Below are positions 1-8,973 of a stretch of 23,570 nucleotides of DNA, one piece after another; position 1 is the stretch's first letter; every line of letters begins with the position of its first letter. The notes under the pieces were generated by a model. It was not told where the DNA came from and did not search any database. It saw only the letters and a list, made by a program, of their open reading frames with translations. The DNA is from Eimeria necatrix (Eukaryota; Apicomplexa; Conoidasida; Eucoccidiorida; Eimeriidae): NCBI RefSeq assembly GCF_000499385.1, contig NW_013652676.1, positions 27,501-51,070 of the forward strand. The letters are read 5' to 3'. Position numbers and translations under genes: made by a program.

Positions 1-108
1 ATTTTTTATAAATGTTAATTCTTTTATAAATGTTAATTCTTTTATAAATGTTAATTCTTTAATAAATGTTTATTCTTTTTCAAATGTTTATTCTTTTTTA
101 AATGTTTA
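1..108. repeat. 18-bp AT-rich minisatellite, six copies
   Basis: Six head-to-tail 18-bp units fill this segment. The early units read TTCTTTTATAAATGTTAA and the last three drift to end in GTTTA. The array starts at the window edge, so its true left end is not seen. Confidence 0.9.
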
Positions 109-121
109 TTGGCTTTGAACA

Positions 122-252
122 GCTGCTTTTGCTGCTGCAAGGCAAGCTGTTTTCTACAGCTTTTGTCTCGAGCTGCAGCAGACTTTATTTGCTGCCTATT
201 TTGCTGCTGCTGCTGCTGCTCGCTCGACGTGCGCTGCGGTGTCTCGGCAGCT

Positions 253-286
<34 letters not shown>

Positions 287-700
287 CGCGTGTCTGCTGC
301 TTCCCGCTGCTCCTTGTGTGTGCAATTTTGTTTCTTTTTTAATTAAATTAATATTTTTATTCGATTTAATTTAATTTAATTTAAATCTGAACTTGTCTCT
401 CTTGCCTTCGCCTCCCCCTCGCTCTGTGGCTCGCGGTGTCACTACTGCTGCTGCAGCAGGCGGGCCCTGTCTTCGCTGTTGCTGCTGCAGCTGCTGCAGC
501 TGCTGCAGCTGCTGCAGCAAAGTGGAAAATAAATATTTTACTTTGCAAATTAAATAAAAATAAAACAAATTAGGGCTTTTTAGCCGGAAGAAACAGCGGG
601 ACGGAGCAGCAGCAGCAGCGGGGCGGTGCCTGGCGGAGGTGCGCAGCAGGCGGCACTTCTCGCGCTGAAAAGGCGGGAAAAGGTGTCCATACACCTCAAT
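122..700. repeat. CAG/CTG arrays around a short AT stretch
   Basis: Two CAG/CTG-rich blocks (about 122-286 and 441-520, the second built of CAGCTG-type self-complementary units) flank an AT-rich stretch near 330-390. GC-rich unique sequence follows at about 590-680. Frames are open on both strands because the arrays lack stops. I recognise no protein. Confidence 0.75.
681..696. promoter_or_regulatory. palindromic element, core CCAT
   Basis: AGGTGT and ACACCT arms flank a four-base core in 16 bp. It is a member of the dispersed palindrome family described in the findings. It lies about 400 bp upstream of the MsrA start, so a promoter role is possible but unproven. Confidence 0.6.
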
Positions 701-1104
701 TGTATTTCAATTTACTTTTTAATTCGAATTAATTCATTTATTTCTTTTTTTGTCGCTAAAATCCCGGCGAACGTCGGCAGATCCGGAGCCCCGGCTGAGC
801 CCAGCCCAGCCCGCGCACACAGCGACCGCAGCAGCAGCCGACGGCTGCTGCTGCCAATTCGGGGGTTTCCGCTGCTGTTTTTCCTTCGTTTTTGCATTTT
901 ATTGGAACTATTTGATATTTAATTTGCAAAAAAGTCTTGAAATTCCTTTTTATGGTTTCTTTTGGGCTGGGGGGCCCCTTGCGCGGCGGCGGTCTGTACA
1001 GCGCGCGGCCTCGCGGGGTGTACAGGGACCACTGGTGCATTTCGGGTGTATTTCCTCGACTGTCTTTTCTTTGTTTTGCAAATTCTTTAATTGCATTTAC
1101 TTCT

Positions 1105-1251
1105 ATGTCTCAGTTGAAGTCCTCCAGCTCTCCCGCTGCTGCTGCTGCTGCTGCTGCTGCGCCAGCTGCTGCTGCAGCGGGCGCCGCCCCCGCGGCTGCT
1201 GCTGCAGCGCCCCCCGCCGCTCCCGCTGCCGCCGCTGCTGCTGCTCCCCCC

Positions 1252-1296
<45 letters not shown>

Positions 1297-3422
1297 GAAA
1301 GCATCGTGGTGGGGGGCGGCTGCTTCTGGGGCCTGGAGAAGCTGTTTGTGGAGGAGTTCAAAGACAAGCTGGCAGCAACTTGTGTGGGGTACGCAGGTGG
1401 ACATACACCCCACCCCACGTACGCCCAAGTCTGCAGCAGCAAAACTGGACACTTCGAAGCTCTTCAGATTTCTTTTTTTCCGCAAAAAGTCCTTTTGGAG
1501 GAACTCCTCACCTTCTTCTGGACTGTCCACGACCCCACCACTCCCAACAGGTCTGCTGCTGCTGCTGCAGTGCTGCTGCTGCTGCTGCAGTGCTGCTGCT
1601 GCAGTGCTGCTGCTGCTGCAGTGCTGCTGCTGCAGTGCTGCTGCTGCTGCTGAAGTGCTGCTGCGGAAGTGCTGCTGCTGCAGTGCTGCTGCTGCTGAAG
1701 TGCTGCTGCTGCTGCAGTGCTGCTGGTGCAATGCTGCTGCTGCAGTGCTGCTGCTGCTGCTGCTGCTGCGTGGCTGCTTCGTTTTGGAAGGAGCTGTGCA
1801 GGTGTACAGACAGTGCTCTGCTGAGGTGTACAGACAGCTTCTTGTTGGGATGTGATTGTGGGGCTTTTCTTTTTTGTTTTTATTTTAAATTATTTTTTCA
1901 AATTTGTTTTAAATATAAATATTTGTTTATATAAATATATAACTAATTATAATTAATGCTGTTTGGCCATGCAGATATATAATATATGTTATACATAAAT
2001 AATTGGGGCTTTCTCTTTATATATTTATATTTATATATTTACAATTATATATTTGTATTTATATATTTATCATTTATAGTTTATAAATATAATTTATTAT
2101 TCAAAGTTTCCAAATTGTTGTTTGTAAATATAAATATCAATGCATGCAATCGGGTGTATGTACACTCAGTTAAGTGGAAGTTTGAAGACAAAAAAACATT
2201 TTTTTTTCGCATTTTCTGCCACTCAAATGAAAATAAAAATGAGAAATTAAAAGTGTTTATTTATTAAAATGAAAATGGACTTTATTTGCGGAAAAACGCA
2301 ACCAGTTTTGCTTCCAGATGGCGCGCGGTGGGGTGTACGTACACCTCAGGTGTCATTTCATTTTTTGGAATTTAAAAGCAGCAAATTAATTTGTTGCGTT
2401 TTGCATGCATTTGTCTTTTAAATCTTTTCTTTTGTTCTTTAAATGCATTTAAATGCCTTTTTCTCATTTGCATTTACAGACTTTTCTGTTTATTTATTAA
2501 ATGCGTTTTTAGCTAATTACCCATACACCATAAACCACACAAAAATGTCATTTAATAAAACGCTTTTATTTATTTACTTCTAATTATATAAATAAATACA
2601 AATAATATAAGCAAATGAATGAATATATTTATATATATCATATATATGTGTACAAATATTGAGCTACATATATATATATTTATTTATTTATTTATATTTA
2701 TAAATATAATATAAATATAAGTATATATAAATATTTATATATAAATAAATGAGTAAATGTGGAGCTGCAGTAATGCAAAAAGCTGTTAATTAATTAATTT
2801 TGAATTATTTCAAATTTGTGTTTTTTGCAAATTCCCATTTGAGGCTGTCTTTGCGTTTGTGAATCTTTTTTTAGAAAATAAAAATAAGAAGATAAAGCAT
2901 TTCGTAATATTAAATGAATAAAATATCTTTTTAAATTAAAATGAAATAATTAAAAGTCTAAAGTTGCACTTGTGGCTTCGACGGCGGTGTACGTACACCG
3001 CACGCTGTACGTACACCGCAGCGCAGCGGCGGTTCCGCGCATGCAAAATGCGATTTTTGTTCATTTTTTTGCGTTTTTTTCGTTTTTTTGGAAATAAAAG
3101 AACGAAAAAGAAGAAATAAATGAAATAAAAGAAAGAAACCCTGAAAAAGGGTTTAGAAAAGTGTTTTTTTGCGGCGTTTGCTCGCAGACAAGGCCCCGAC
3201 GTGGGCCCGCAGTACCGCTCCGCTGTCTGCGTCCCAGACCCCACACTGCTGCCTCTTGTGCTGCAAATTAAAAACAAAATGCAACAAAAGTGGAATTTTA
3301 AAATCCAAACTGAAATCATTTCCGATCCCAACAAATGCCACTTCTGGCCAGCCGAAGAGCACCACCAAAAGTACCTTTTCAAGAACCCGGGCGGCTACTG
3401 CTCCCACAGGAAGCACTTCTAA
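1105..3422 (+). CDS. msrA: peptide methionine sulfoxide reductase A, two exons (join 1105-1550, 3188-3422)
   Basis: MsrA reduces methionine-S-sulfoxide in free or protein-bound form, using a catalytic Cys recycled through a resolving Cys and thioredoxin. Exon 1 carries GGGCFWGLEKLF with the catalytic Cys at residue 73, then VGYAGGHTPHPTYAQVCS, TGHFEALQ (conserved Glu 118) and FFWTVHDPTTPNR. Exon 2 continues QGPDVGPQYRSAV and ends FWPAEEHHQKYL-KNPGGYC, with the probable resolving Cys at 220. Joining AACAG|gtctgc at 1550 to ctcgcag|ACAAGG at 3188 rebuilds the family sequence NRQGPDVGPQYRS in frame, giving 226 residues from the ATG at 1105. Residues of about 11-66 are almost pure Ala/Pro and are not part of the family fold. 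The start is uncertain: an in-frame ATG at 952 would add 51 residues, and the sequence just before 1111 (atgtctcag) could be a splice acceptor of an upstream exon. The fold itself is complete. The second C-terminal Cys of bacterial enzymes is absent. Confidence 0.93.
1129..1298 (+). repeat. coding poly-Ala tract in MsrA exon 1
   Basis: The trinucleotide array is read as Ala (GCT, GCA, GCC and GCG mixed) with a few Pro, Gly and Thr. It sits directly before the conserved ESIVVGGGCFW start of the reductase domain. Such homopolymeric amino-acid repeats are characteristic of Eimeria proteins. It may be a disordered N-terminal extension, or may hide a cleaved targeting region. Confidence 0.85.
1801..1836 (+). 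repeat. two direct half-palindrome copies
   Basis: The 12-mer GGTGTACAGACA occurs at 1801 and again at 1825, just after the CTG array of the MsrA intron. Each matches the left half of the dispersed palindrome but lacks the right arm. Confidence 0.55.
2152..2167. promoter_or_regulatory. near-palindromic element, core ATGT
   Basis: GGTGT-ATGT-ACACT; one mismatch in the right arm. It lies inside the MsrA intron, ten bases after a TGCATGCA motif at 2141. Confidence 0.5.
2331..2346. promoter_or_regulatory. palindromic element, core ACGT
   Basis: GGTGTACGTACACC is a perfect 14-bp palindrome within the MsrA intron. It is followed by CAGGTGT, which begins another left half-site. Confidence 0.65.
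2985..3018. promoter_or_regulatory. tandem pair of palindromic elements
   Basis: A perfect CGGTGTACGTACACCG at 2985-3000 is followed at 3003-3018 by CGCTGTACGTACACCG, with centres 18 bp apart. Both lie in the 3' part of the MsrA intron. Confidence 0.65.
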
Positions 3423-3598
3423 CCTGCAGCAGCAGCAGCTGCAGCAGCAGCAGCAGCAGCAGCGGCAGCAGCAGCTAGTGCAGCAGCGGCAGCAGGTGCA
3501 GCTTCTGGTGCTGCAGCAGCAAATAGAGCTCAAAGTGCTGCAGCGGAGTAGAAGGCTGAAAGGTGCTTGAAGCAAACCAAAGTGCTCGAGATGGGCCG

Positions 3599-3636
<38 letters not shown>

Positions 3637-3840
3637 ACAGCAGCAGCAGCAACAGGTGAAGCAGGTATCAGCAGCAGCAACAACAAAGCAGCAGCAGCCA
3701 CCGCGCATTCTTGTTCAGCAGCAGCAACTGCAGCAGAAGCGCCAGCTGCAGCAGCCGCAAGTGGCGCTGGTGCTGCTGCTGCTGCTGCTGCTGCGCAGCA
3801 GCAGCAGCAGCAGCAGCACCAAATTCAGTTTGCTTTTGAT
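3423..3840 (+). repeat. CAG/CAA array, possible Gln-rich exon
   Basis: Directly after the MsrA stop, CAG arrays are mixed with CAA, which is synonymous only in the Gln frame. One frame (3563-3895) reads poly-Gln, then VKQVSAAATTKQQQPPRILV and QQQQLQQKRQLQQPQVAL. Another (to 3570) reads LQQQQ runs ending IELKVLQRSRRLKGA. The two frames are not joined by any obvious splice site. This may be MsrA 3' UTR or a separate low-complexity gene; no family is recognised. Confidence 0.35.
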
Positions 3841-3879
3841 GTGCTGCAGTTCTTTGGTTTGCGCGGAGTTGGCCTTCGC

Positions 3880-3900
3880 AAACCCTAAACCCTAAACCCT
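3880..3900 (-). repeat. interstitial telomere-type repeat, 3 units (AAACCCT)
   Basis: Three perfect AAACCCT heptamers. The orientation is opposite to the block that begins 50 bp downstream. Confidence 0.9.
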
Positions 3901-3950
3901 TATTTTGAATGCCAGGGGAATTTGCCCAAAGCCTCTCTTGTTGCAGCATC

Positions 3951-4044
3951 TAGGGTTTAGGGTTTAGTTGGGGTTTGCTGCTGAGGGGCAGTTTTAGGGT
4001 TTAGGGTTTAGGGTTTACCTCGGGGTTTAGGGTTTAGGGTTTAG
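3951..4044 (+). repeat. interstitial telomere-type repeats (TTTAGGG), three sub-blocks
   Basis: TTTAGGG runs at 3951-3967, 3992-4017 and 4023-4044, separated by short unrelated spacers. With the block at 3880 they form a divergent pair. Confidence 0.9.
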
Positions 4045-4079
4045 CGACAACTAACAAGTGAACTTCAGTTTGTAACTTT

Positions 4080-4168
4080 GCTGCTGTTTTTATCAGGTTG
4101 CTGCTGCTGCTGCTGCAGCTGCTGCAACTGCAGCTGCTGCAGCTGCTGCTGCTGCTGCTGCTGCTGCA
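4080..4168. repeat. CTG/CAGCTG array
   Basis: CTG triplets are interrupted by CAGCTGCTGCAACTG-type self-complementary units. No protein is recognised. Confidence 0.8.
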
Positions 4169-4199
4169 TGTATGGGCAGATGTGTGTACAGCGCATAAA

Positions 4200-4565
4200 T
4201 GTGCATTTATATTTTTATGGGACCACTATTATATATATATATATATTTATTTGTATATTTAAATACCTATATATTTATTTATAATTGAATATATATATAT
4301 ACAGACATTATATCTATTTATGATTAAGTATATGCAAGTTATATTTATTTATATTTATATATATATATATATATGCATATATATATATTATATTTATTTA
4401 TAATTAAATATGTTATGTATTACATCTATATGGATATTTGCATGAATATGAATAATATAAAAATAAAAATATTTTTTGTGCAACGCATTTGTTTCCTTTT
4501 GCATTTATATTTCATTTAAAAATAAATAAATTTAAATTTAAAAATTATATTTATTTGTACATGTT
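4200..4565. other. AT-rich non-coding stretch
   Basis: TATATA runs and ATTTATTTATA-type sequence. There is no gene or recognisable motif in this segment. Confidence 0.75.
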
Positions 4566-4577
4566 TTACACTTCAGG

Positions 4578-4593
4578 AGGTGTAGATACACCT
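4578..4593. promoter_or_regulatory. palindromic element, core AGAT
   Basis: AGGTGT-AGAT-ACACCT arms with a non-palindromic core. It is the first of four family members within 410 bp. Confidence 0.6.
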
Positions 4594-4624
4594 CGCGCCC
4601 ACGAACAGACCTGCATTAACTGCG

Positions 4625-4640
4625 CGATGTATATACACCA
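4625..4640. promoter_or_regulatory. near-palindromic element, core ATAT
   Basis: GATGT-ATAT-ACACC, one mismatch in the left arm; 47 bp from the previous copy. Confidence 0.5.
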
Positions 4641-4667
4641 GATCTTCCAGGAAATGCATAAAAATAA

Positions 4668-4735
4668 ATGAAAATAAATATAAATAAATATAAATAAATA
4701 TAAATAAATATAAATTAATGCAAATAAACATTTTA
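4668..4735. repeat. AAATAAATAT-type microsatellite
   Basis: Repeated AAATATAAAT units with a period near 10 bp. Non-coding. Confidence 0.7.
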
Positions 4736-4807
4736 TTTTTGTTTTTTTCATTTAATTTCCCCATTTTCAGCGCAAACTGCCAAATGTGCAGACGGGGCAC
4801 TGCCACG

Positions 4808-4823
4808 AGGTGTCTGTACACCT
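4808..4823. promoter_or_regulatory. palindromic element, core CTGT
   Basis: AGGTGT-CTGT-ACACCT: both arms are intact and the core is not symmetric. Confidence 0.6.
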
Positions 4824-4969
4824 CAGTTTTTCTGCAACTTTTGACGCCTTTTCTCGAAAGGATTCTTTTGGACAAAAATCTTCGAAAGATTTTCAAATTA
4901 ATCAAAAAAAGAAAATTAAAATTAAAAATAATTTAAAATTCGCCAAATTCAAACACTGCAAACCCCAGG

Positions 4970-4985
4970 AGGTGTACGTACACCC
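4970..4985. promoter_or_regulatory. palindromic element, core ACGT
   Basis: GGTGTACGTACACC is a perfect 14-bp palindrome, preceded by AGG. It lies just before the next CAG/CTG domain. Confidence 0.65.
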
Positions 4986-5009
4986 CAAGCGACACACCGG
5001 TCCATTTTG

Positions 5010-5065
5010 CTGCTCTCGAAGCAGCAGCAGCAAAACTACATGCAGCAGCAGCAGCAGCTGCTGAT

Positions 5066-5097
<32 letters not shown>

Positions 5098-5198
5098 ACG
5101 ATGATCTATGCTTCCGCTGCTGCTGCTGATCTGTGCTGCTGTTGCTTCCGATCTATGCTGCTGCTGCTGATCTATGCTACTGCTGCTGCTGCTGCTAC

Positions 5199-5237
<39 letters not shown>

Positions 5238-5240
5238 CAG
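5010..5240. repeat. CTG array with GATCTATG spacers
   Basis: CTG triplets are punctuated by recurrent GATCTATG or GATCTGTG spacers at roughly 5063-5180, making a compound repeat. No protein family is recognised in any frame. Confidence 0.8.
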
Positions 5241-5269
5241 CACGGCTCTTCAACCCCCTGCTGCTGCCA

Positions 5270-5455
5270 GCTACAAGAGAAACTTTCCAAATTTAAAAAT
5301 AAAATTATTTAAATATTTAAAACCACAAATAAATAAATTTATAAATAAATATTTTTATTCTAAGCTAAAATAAATTCCAAAAACGCAATAAGAACTGAAA
5401 GACTTTACAAAAAAAAATGAAAGTTTTGTTTGAAAAAAACTGAAGAGTTTTGTAG
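5270..5455. other. AT-rich spacer
   Basis: AAATAAAT-rich sequence with a run of A's near 5409. No coding signal is seen. Confidence 0.65.
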
Positions 5456-5917
5456 CAGAAGGTCCAGCAGCAGCAAAACAGCAAACAGCAGCAGCAGTTG
5501 CAGCAGCAGACGCAGCAGCAGCAGGGGAGGAGCAGCAGCAGCAGTCGCAGCAGCAGCAGCCAGAACGCAGCAGCAGAACTGTCGTGGCTTCCGTCTCCGT
5601 TCAGCAGCTCCCGTAGCTCGAGCAGCAGCAGCTGCTGCAGCAGCAGCTGCTGCAGCAGCTGCTGCAGCAGCAGACTCCGGCGAGGCAGCAGATCCAGCAG
5701 CAGCAGCAGCAGCAGCAGCGGCCGCGGCTGCAGCAAGGGAAGGAGGCCCCCGCCCTCGCCTCCTTCGGTGGCGGTCCAGGCCCTGGCAGCAGCAGCTGCA
5801 GCAGCAGCTGCTGCAGCAGCAGCTGCTGCAGCTTTGCTGCTGCAGCAGCAAAGCTGCAAGTGGGGTTGGGAACGTGCAAAGCGCCGTCGCTACTTGACAG
5901 AGAAGCCACAGGAAAGG

Positions 5918-5958
<41 letters not shown>

Positions 5959-5975
5959 TCACGCGGCCCTGTGTC
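5456..5975. repeat. dense CAG/CTG/CAGCTG array
   Basis: Several frames on both strands are open. Unique islands at 5575-5625, 5740-5790 and 5860-5920 interrupt the triplets. They read as protein-like text on either strand, for example FPVASLSSSDGALHVPNP on the minus strand. I cannot decide between strands or name a family. Confidence 0.6.
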
Positions 5976-5985
5976 TTTGCGCTGA

Positions 5986-5997
5986 TTTAGGGTTTAG
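5986..5997 (+). repeat. short telomere-type repeat
   Basis: TTTAGGGTTTAG, less than two units, standing 20 bp before a palindrome-family member at 6017. Confidence 0.6.
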
Positions 5998-6016
5998 AAA
6001 ACTTCTCGCGGGCTTG

Positions 6017-6032
6017 AGGTGTATGTACAGCT
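6017..6032. promoter_or_regulatory. degenerate palindromic element, core ATGT
   Basis: AGGTGT-ATGT-ACAGCT. The left arm is intact and the right arm is altered. Confidence 0.4.
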
Positions 6033-6089
6033 GAAGCAGCTTTTCCAGTCCTCTCTTGCTCTCAGGCCACCCGCCGTGGTGAGGCTGGG

Positions 6090-6740
6090 GCGCGTTCGAC
6101 CTGCTGCTGCTGCTGCTGCTGCTGCTGCGACGCCGGTGTTGCTGCTGCTGCTGCTGCAGCGGCCGCCCCGCGGCCGCGCCGCGGGCCCGGGCCGCTGCAG
6201 CAGCAGCAGCAGCAAGCAGCACGAAGCAGCAGAGAGCAGCAGCAAAGCAGCAGCAGCAAACCCCGCCTCCTCTCCTCCAGGCACAGCCAGATGCGGCAGT
6301 ACGCACACCCAGGCGGGAGAGGCTTTGCTGCTGCTGCTGCAGCAGCAGCACAGAGCGCTATACAGCGCCAGCTCTGCTGCTGCTGCTGCTGCTGCTGCTG
6401 CAGCAAGCACCACCATCAGGTTAAAACCCTGTCTTAGTGTCGATACACAAGAACCCTTGCTGCATCGAGACGCCTGCTTTGCTGCTGCCTCCCCAGCAGC
6501 AGCAGCACACCTGTGCTGCTGCTGCTGCCCTGCTGCAGCCACGAGCCGCGAGCCGAAAGAACCTGCTGCTGCTGCTGCTGCTCTTGCTGCCTGCCTGCTG
6601 CTCTCTGCACAGCAACAGGACACAGCAGCAGCAGCAGACACGAGAGGGGCGCGCCCGGCCGCCGCGCGCCGAACAGCTGCAGCAGCGCCGCTGCTGCTGC
6701 TGCTGCTGCTGCTGCTGCAGCAGCAGCAGCGCGAACTGGC
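6090..6740. repeat. CAG/CTG arrays, no recognised gene
   Basis: Arrays switch between CTG and CAG several times (for example 6097-6160, 6200-6260, 6327-6350, 6376-6405 and 6685-6735). A degenerate palindrome GTGTCGATACAC lies at 6437-6448. Frames are open on both strands; I support no specific CDS. Confidence 0.6.
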
Positions 6741-6894
6741 CTCAAGGAAGCAGCAACTTGTGCCGAAAAACCCAAATAATAAAAATGAAATTAAATAAAT
6801 AAATAAAAACAAAAATCCACAGAAGAGCCAACCGAAAAAAGCCAAAAACCCCACAGCTCCGCTCCTTGCTTGAAAGCCTTTCCTCCAGCCGCGA

Positions 6895-7047
6895 GTGCTG
6901 CGCTGCTGCTGCTGCTGCAGCAGCAGCAGCAAACCGAGAAGCAACAGACACAGCAGCAGCAGCCACCACAAGCCACACAGCACACCACAGACACGAGAAG
7001 CAACAGCTGCAGCACAACGCACAGACACGCAAGCAGCAAACCACAAC

Positions 7048-7080
<33 letters not shown>

Positions 7081-7295
7081 CGAAACCGACACGGGAACCG
7101 CCACCAACTGCAGCAACAGCAAACCGCCTCCAGCAGCAACTTTTCCTCATCTCCTTTCCAGCGAAGCCTCCAACAGAAACAAAGACAAACCACTGCAGCA
7201 GCAGCAGCAGCAGCTGCTGCTGCTGCTGCTGCGCCGAGAGCAGCAGCAGCCCCACCGGGCGCTGCTGCGGATAAAGAAGAACAAGAACAAGCGAA

Positions 7296-7326
<31 letters not shown>

Positions 7327-7557
7327 TGCTGCTGCTGCTGCTGCACACAGAGGCACCGCCGCCTGAGCGCCCTGCGGTCACCAAAAGAAGAAAAGCAAAC
7401 GCCAGCAGCAGCAGCAGCAGCTGCTGCTGCTGCAGCTGCTGCTGCTGCTGGGCAAAAGAAAAGTCCAGCAGCAAAAGAAAAAGAAATCTCTCAGAGAGGG
7501 GCCCTAGATAGCGTAACAGCAACACAGTATACCGTAATAGCCCTAGCCACTGCAACA

Positions 7558-7602
<45 letters not shown>

Positions 7603-7809
7603 CTCGCGAATACGCGTTACAGCTGGCCTTTTCCCTCAGTAATAAATCTATCCTCTCTCAGCTCTCGCCTGCTGTACATACACCTCAGACGCGCCACTCG
7701 CTGCTGCAGCAGCTGCTGCAGCTGCTGCAGCTGCTGCTGCAGCTGCTGCTGCAGCAGCTGCTGCCACCGTTGCCGTGCTGCAGCTCCTGCTGCTGCTGCT
7801 CTCGTGTAG
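6895..7809 (+). CDS. possible low-complexity protein, unrecognised
   Basis: An uninterrupted plus-strand frame of 304 codons runs across several CAG/CTG arrays. The islands between arrays read as hydrophilic text such as HHKPHSTPQTREATAAAQRT, GAAADKEEQEQAKTSS and QKKSPAAKEKEISQRG. That argues weakly for coding. Against it, T is scarce on this strand from about 6880 to 7300, so all three plus frames are nearly stop-free there. The 3' part crosses a palindrome-family member at 7670. I see no domain and no splice site that settles the question. Confidence 0.25.
7670..7685. promoter_or_regulatory. near-palindromic element, core ACAT
   Basis: GCTGT-ACAT-ACACC, followed by TCAG as in other family members. 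One mismatch in the left arm. Confidence 0.5.
7695..7800. repeat. CTGCAGCAGCTG self-complementary array
   Basis: CTG and CAG units alternate so that the sequence is close to its own reverse complement over long stretches (AGCTGCTGCAGCTGCTGCAG). This implies strong hairpin potential. Confidence 0.75.
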
Positions 7810-7840
7810 CCTCGGTCCATACAGTGCTCAGCGTGACACG

Positions 7841-7856
7841 GTGTGTACATACACCC
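7841..7856. promoter_or_regulatory. near-palindromic element, core ACAT
   Basis: TGTGT-ACAT-ACACC; one arm mismatch. It sits between two CAG/CTG arrays. Confidence 0.5.
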
Positions 7857-7874
7857 GGCGACTGCCGCCGCAGC

Positions 7875-8167
7875 TCGTGCTGCTGCTGCTGCTGCTGCAG
7901 CAGCAGCAAGCAGCTTCCCCCTTCTCGTGCTGCAGCAAATGACACGAAACCTCCCGCAGACAGCAGCAGCAGCAAACCAACGAACACCGAAGGGCGAAGG
8001 CGCCACACAGAAGAGCTCTTAGCTTACAGCAGTGTCAGGGCCTGCCAATGCACTTGCTGCTGCTGCAGCTGCTGCTGCTGCAGCTGCTGCAGCTGCTGCT
8101 GCTGCTGCAGCGTGTGGACGTGAGAAGTGCAGCGAGGAAAGTCGCTCTCGACAGACAGCCGCGCCGT

Positions 8168-8206
<39 letters not shown>

Positions 8207-8298
8207 TGCTCGTATCCGTAGCGAATAAGAGACACAAACCACCAGAGACGCAGGCGCGAACGCAGCAAAGGCCTCTAGGGCCGAAGTGCACTGCGAGG

Positions 8299-8335
<37 letters not shown>

Positions 8336-8690
8336 ACTTTCCTCTCAACAGTACAGTGCGCCATACATGCCTGTCTGCCTCTCTTGCTGCTGCAGCAAAG
8401 GGAAGTATCACCTGCCGTTGCTGCTGCCCTCTAGGAGCCTTAAGCCTTCGTGACGCCTAGCCATAGCTCAACTGCTGCTGCTGCTGCTGCTGCTGCAGCA
8501 GCAGCAGCAGCAGCTCTACCGCAGCTCTCCCTCTACTGCAGAGCGGAGCAAGCCACCTGCGCAGACTCAAGACATTGCCTCGTGACCCGTAACGTGCCCG
8601 CAGCGCTGCACCTGGTGCTGCTGCTGCTGCTGCTGCAGACAGCTGCTGCTGCTGCTGCTGCTCCCGCTGGCCGCCATGGCTGCTGCAGCT
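7875..8690. repeat. five or more CTG/CAG arrays with unique spacers
   Basis: Arrays lie at about 7877-7911, 8054-8110, 8170-8212, 8299-8335, 8471-8515 and 8614-8663. The unique spacers of 60-120 bp between them show no recognisable protein. Confidence 0.65.
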
Positions 8691-8698
8691 CTTAACTC
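8457..8698 (-). CDS. possible minus-strand exon, unrecognised
   Basis: On the minus strand a long pyrimidine tract (8701-8775) ends in gctttag before position 8698, a strong-looking splice acceptor. The following frame stays open and reads GVKSCSSHGGQREQ, then poly-Gln and poly-Ala, then LRARYGSRGNVLSLRRWLAP. No upstream exon or family is identified. The plus strand is A-rich here, which could by itself create the apparent pyrimidine tract. Confidence 0.22.
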
Positions 8699-8973
8699 CT
8701 AAAGCAGAGAAGCAAAAAGAAAAAAGAAACAACACCGAAACCCAAAAGAACAAACAAACAACGCCAAGAGGTGAAGCACCGGTGGTGACACAACCGCCGC
8801 AGCAGCAAGACCGGGAGCAGCAAAGAGGCTCCCGCCTTTTCACTTCGCCTTTCTTTCTTTCCAATTCCTCTTTTTATTTTATTTACTTTCTTAATTGCAA
8901 ACAAAACTGTTCTGCCGGACAAACGGCGCGCACTGGCGAGCCATGCACTGCTGCGGGCACCGGTGCGCGCGGG

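Larger units (their letters stand above)
1551..3187 (+). other. MsrA intron, 1637 nt, phase 2
   Basis: The intron is fixed by protein continuity across its ends and by GT and AG boundaries. It opens with a CTG array that begins three bases after the donor and runs to about 1770. The middle (1860-2960) is AT-rich with TATATA runs. The 3' part holds palindromic elements at 2331, 2985 and 3003 and a near copy at 2152. I see no separate gene inside it. Confidence 0.88.

Noticed and set aside
102..374. 90-residue ORF with poly-Ser
   Set aside because: Open only because of the CAG/CTG array; the flanks are AT-rich low complexity and read equally well in the next frame.
1393..1409. AGGTGGACATACACCC as a palindrome-family member
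   Set aside because: It lies in the conserved MsrA segment GYAGGHTPHP, where the codons explain the bases, and the left arm is broken.
750..1934. 394-residue plus-strand ORF with Cys and Ala runs
   Set aside because: It runs through MsrA exon 1 in the wrong frame and through the intron; the conserved reductase motifs lie in another frame.
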